A stretch of DNA of 48,769 bases from Amanita rubescens (Eukaryota > Basidiomycota > Agaricomycetes > Agaricales > Amanitaceae). Positions 47,521 to 48,769 of the stretch are shown piece by piece (positions within the stretch are counted from its first letter, which is position 1; each line of letters opens with the position of its first letter). The position numbers and the translations under genes are program-made. Under the pieces are notes generated by a model. It saw only the letters and a list, made by a program, of their open reading frames with translations, was not told the origin of the DNA and did not search any database. The stretch is from contig WION01000395.1 in the NCBI GenBank assembly GCA_015039365.1, positions 1 to 48,769 on the forward strand, read 5' to 3'.

Positions 47521-48769
47521 TCAAAGAATCACGACTGCTGGCAAATATTGCCAAACACAATCTCTCCAAGCAGCATACATCAAAACGACAAAGCTCTGTC
47601 CTTCCGGACTTTCCAGTTGTCAATGGGGTAGAACCGAGCGAGTCGTATGGGTTCACAGCCGGCGTCACTACTCCATGTCGACGTCACATGCGGGTTACCC
47701 TGCGAGTCCGTCCCGCCCAACGTTTTCCTGACCTGATCAGCCCAAGAAACGTAATCCGAGACCTGTTGTTGCGATAGACCCGTGGGCTGCAGAACCGCCA
47801 TACGATACGCAACATAGGCGAGCAGACTAGTGCCCGAAATCTCTCCAAAATCATCCTGATTCCAGTAGTTGCTTAGCAATCCGTCTTGAGTGGGCGCTTG
47901 CATCGCCGCACCCAAGATTTCCTGGATGTATTGGCTGAGTTCAGCAACGGCCTGACCTTGCCAAACACCGTTTGATTGGGCGACCGGAGCTTTTATGACG
48001 GTCGCCAAGACGCGCGTCATTCCAGCGGCAGCCCACGCATTTCCGGTCGACCAAAGACCAGGATCAGAGTTTTCGGGCCCCACGATGTGTGTCCATGCGC
48101 CGCCTAATCTGAGCATTGCTCTGTCAGGATTTCCCGATACAACCCACATTGATCGACCGCTGTTGAAGGGTTCCCAAGTCATTTCAGTCGCCGCAGCGTA
48201 GTAACGCGATAAACTGGAGGAGCCATATAAATGAAATCAGACCTGAAAGAAAACACCACGGTTCATAAACCCTTCTTCGAGTAGTCGGAGAAGCACTCAC
48301 CATAATTCAGCAGAGGTCAGGTTCGCGAGAGAAATGGCACCGTTTGAATACTTTGGAGCATTAGTCCGAGATGTATTGTAGCTCCCCCGCTGCAGCGTTT
48401 GCCATGGTCTGGTCCGTCTTTCCCCAATAGGGACGGCACTGACGCCAAGACTCGCGGGGTCACCAGCAGATCCATTTCCATTTGCCAGCACATTTGGGGG
48501 TGCTCCGATCTGGATTTTGGTCGACGCGTACGCGAGGGATGGAGTGCCGCTTTGAGAAAGAGTCGGAACTGGAAACGGCTGGTCACCGAATACAGAATTC
48601 GACGGATTGTACAACTCAAGTAAAGCTTCGGACGCGGTACCAAATTCCCAGGAGTGGGACGGGAGACTCTGAGCCTGGTCGAGAACTTGGTTTATGTCGA
48701 AGCCGGGTGAGAATGGGATAGCGTTGTATTGCGCCTGAGACGGTAGAGCCACGACTCGAAGCGCTGTGC
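47521..48769 (-). pseudogene. Degenerate second GH105-like hydrolase, 5' end beyond the window
   Basis: A paralogue of 25898-27183: LPSHSWEFGTASEALLELYN, SDFIYMAPP, WTHIVGPENSDPGLWSTGN and GTDSQGNPHVTS match the intact copy. The intron inside the ELW codon is also kept. At least six frame changes are needed to follow the homology, after GVSAVPIG (about 48435), after ELQYISD (about 48370), in the YMAPP region (about 48210), after LGTLQQ (about 48165), after EQCSD (about 48108) and after HVTS and TPLTTG (about 47675 and 47620). The 3' end DCVWQYLPAVVIL then TGA (47521) differs from the intact gene. The signal-peptide end lies beyond 48769. So many lesions in one gene point to real decay. Confidence 0.8.

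Overview
The window looks like nuclear DNA of a filamentous basidiomycete, most likely an Agaricomycete. Genes are split by many short introns (about 38-100 bp, GT-AG, CTAAC-like branch sites). ATP-citrate lyase is a single long chain, whereas ascomycetes use two subunits. The gene content (NACHT-ankyrin receptors, a Crinkler-kinase, F-box proteins, a P450, tiny cysteine proteins) is typical of mushroom-forming fungi and their relatives. I cannot name the species.

Layout: 1-119 is an exon of a gene leaving the left edge (-). 755-985 is a decayed 3' piece of the ATP-citrate lyase gene. 1298-5875 is NACHT-ankyrin gene 1 (+), with about 26 ankyrin repeats and frame breaks between NACHT and ankyrins. 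6313-7737 is an F-box protein (-). 8983-9400 is an 84-residue dsRNA-binding-domain protein. 10479-12557 is a cytochrome P450 (-). 13297-15189 is a second F-box protein (-). 15607-16032 is a 92-residue Cys/His protein. 16480-18166 is a beta-lactamase-like serine hydrolase with one frame break. 19582-20809 is a coiled-coil hypothetical. 21372-23968 (-) holds a Crinkler-kinase and a small overlapping gene. 24013-24503 is a truncated copy of the first F-box gene. 25898-27183 is a secreted GH105-like hydrolase. 27471-31594 is an intact ATP-citrate lyase. 31733-33958 is a tandem 1.1-kb duplication, each unit carrying a small secreted protein gene (-). 35024-38178 is NACHT-ankyrin gene 3. 38540-38870 is a decayed CSN3 fragment. 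39206-42118 is NACHT-ankyrin gene 2. 42859-45009 is intact COP9 signalosome subunit 3 (-). 45315-47299 is glucose-6-phosphate isomerase (-) with two frame breaks. 47521-48769 is a degenerate second GH105-like copy.

The most striking signal concerns NACHT-ankyrin genes 1 and 2. They and their flanks are almost free of CpG: I count two CG dinucleotides in 3421-5880. NACHT-ankyrin gene 3, with the same architecture, is CpG-rich like the host genes. The depletion has sharp edges near 1280/6230 and 39180/42700. This is what long-term CpG methylation with deamination would leave, yet very long reading frames persist.

The three receptors also sit at segmental-duplication joints. An ATP-citrate lyase 3' end lies upstream, in the same orientation, of genes 1 and 3. 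A CSN3 sequence lies tail-to-tail downstream of genes 3 and 2. Together with the Crinkler-kinase, the dsRNA-binding miniprotein, the F-box copies and the duplicated secreted peptides, this reads as a fast-evolving recognition or conflict neighbourhood set among housekeeping genes (acl1, csn3, pgi). That last point is inference.
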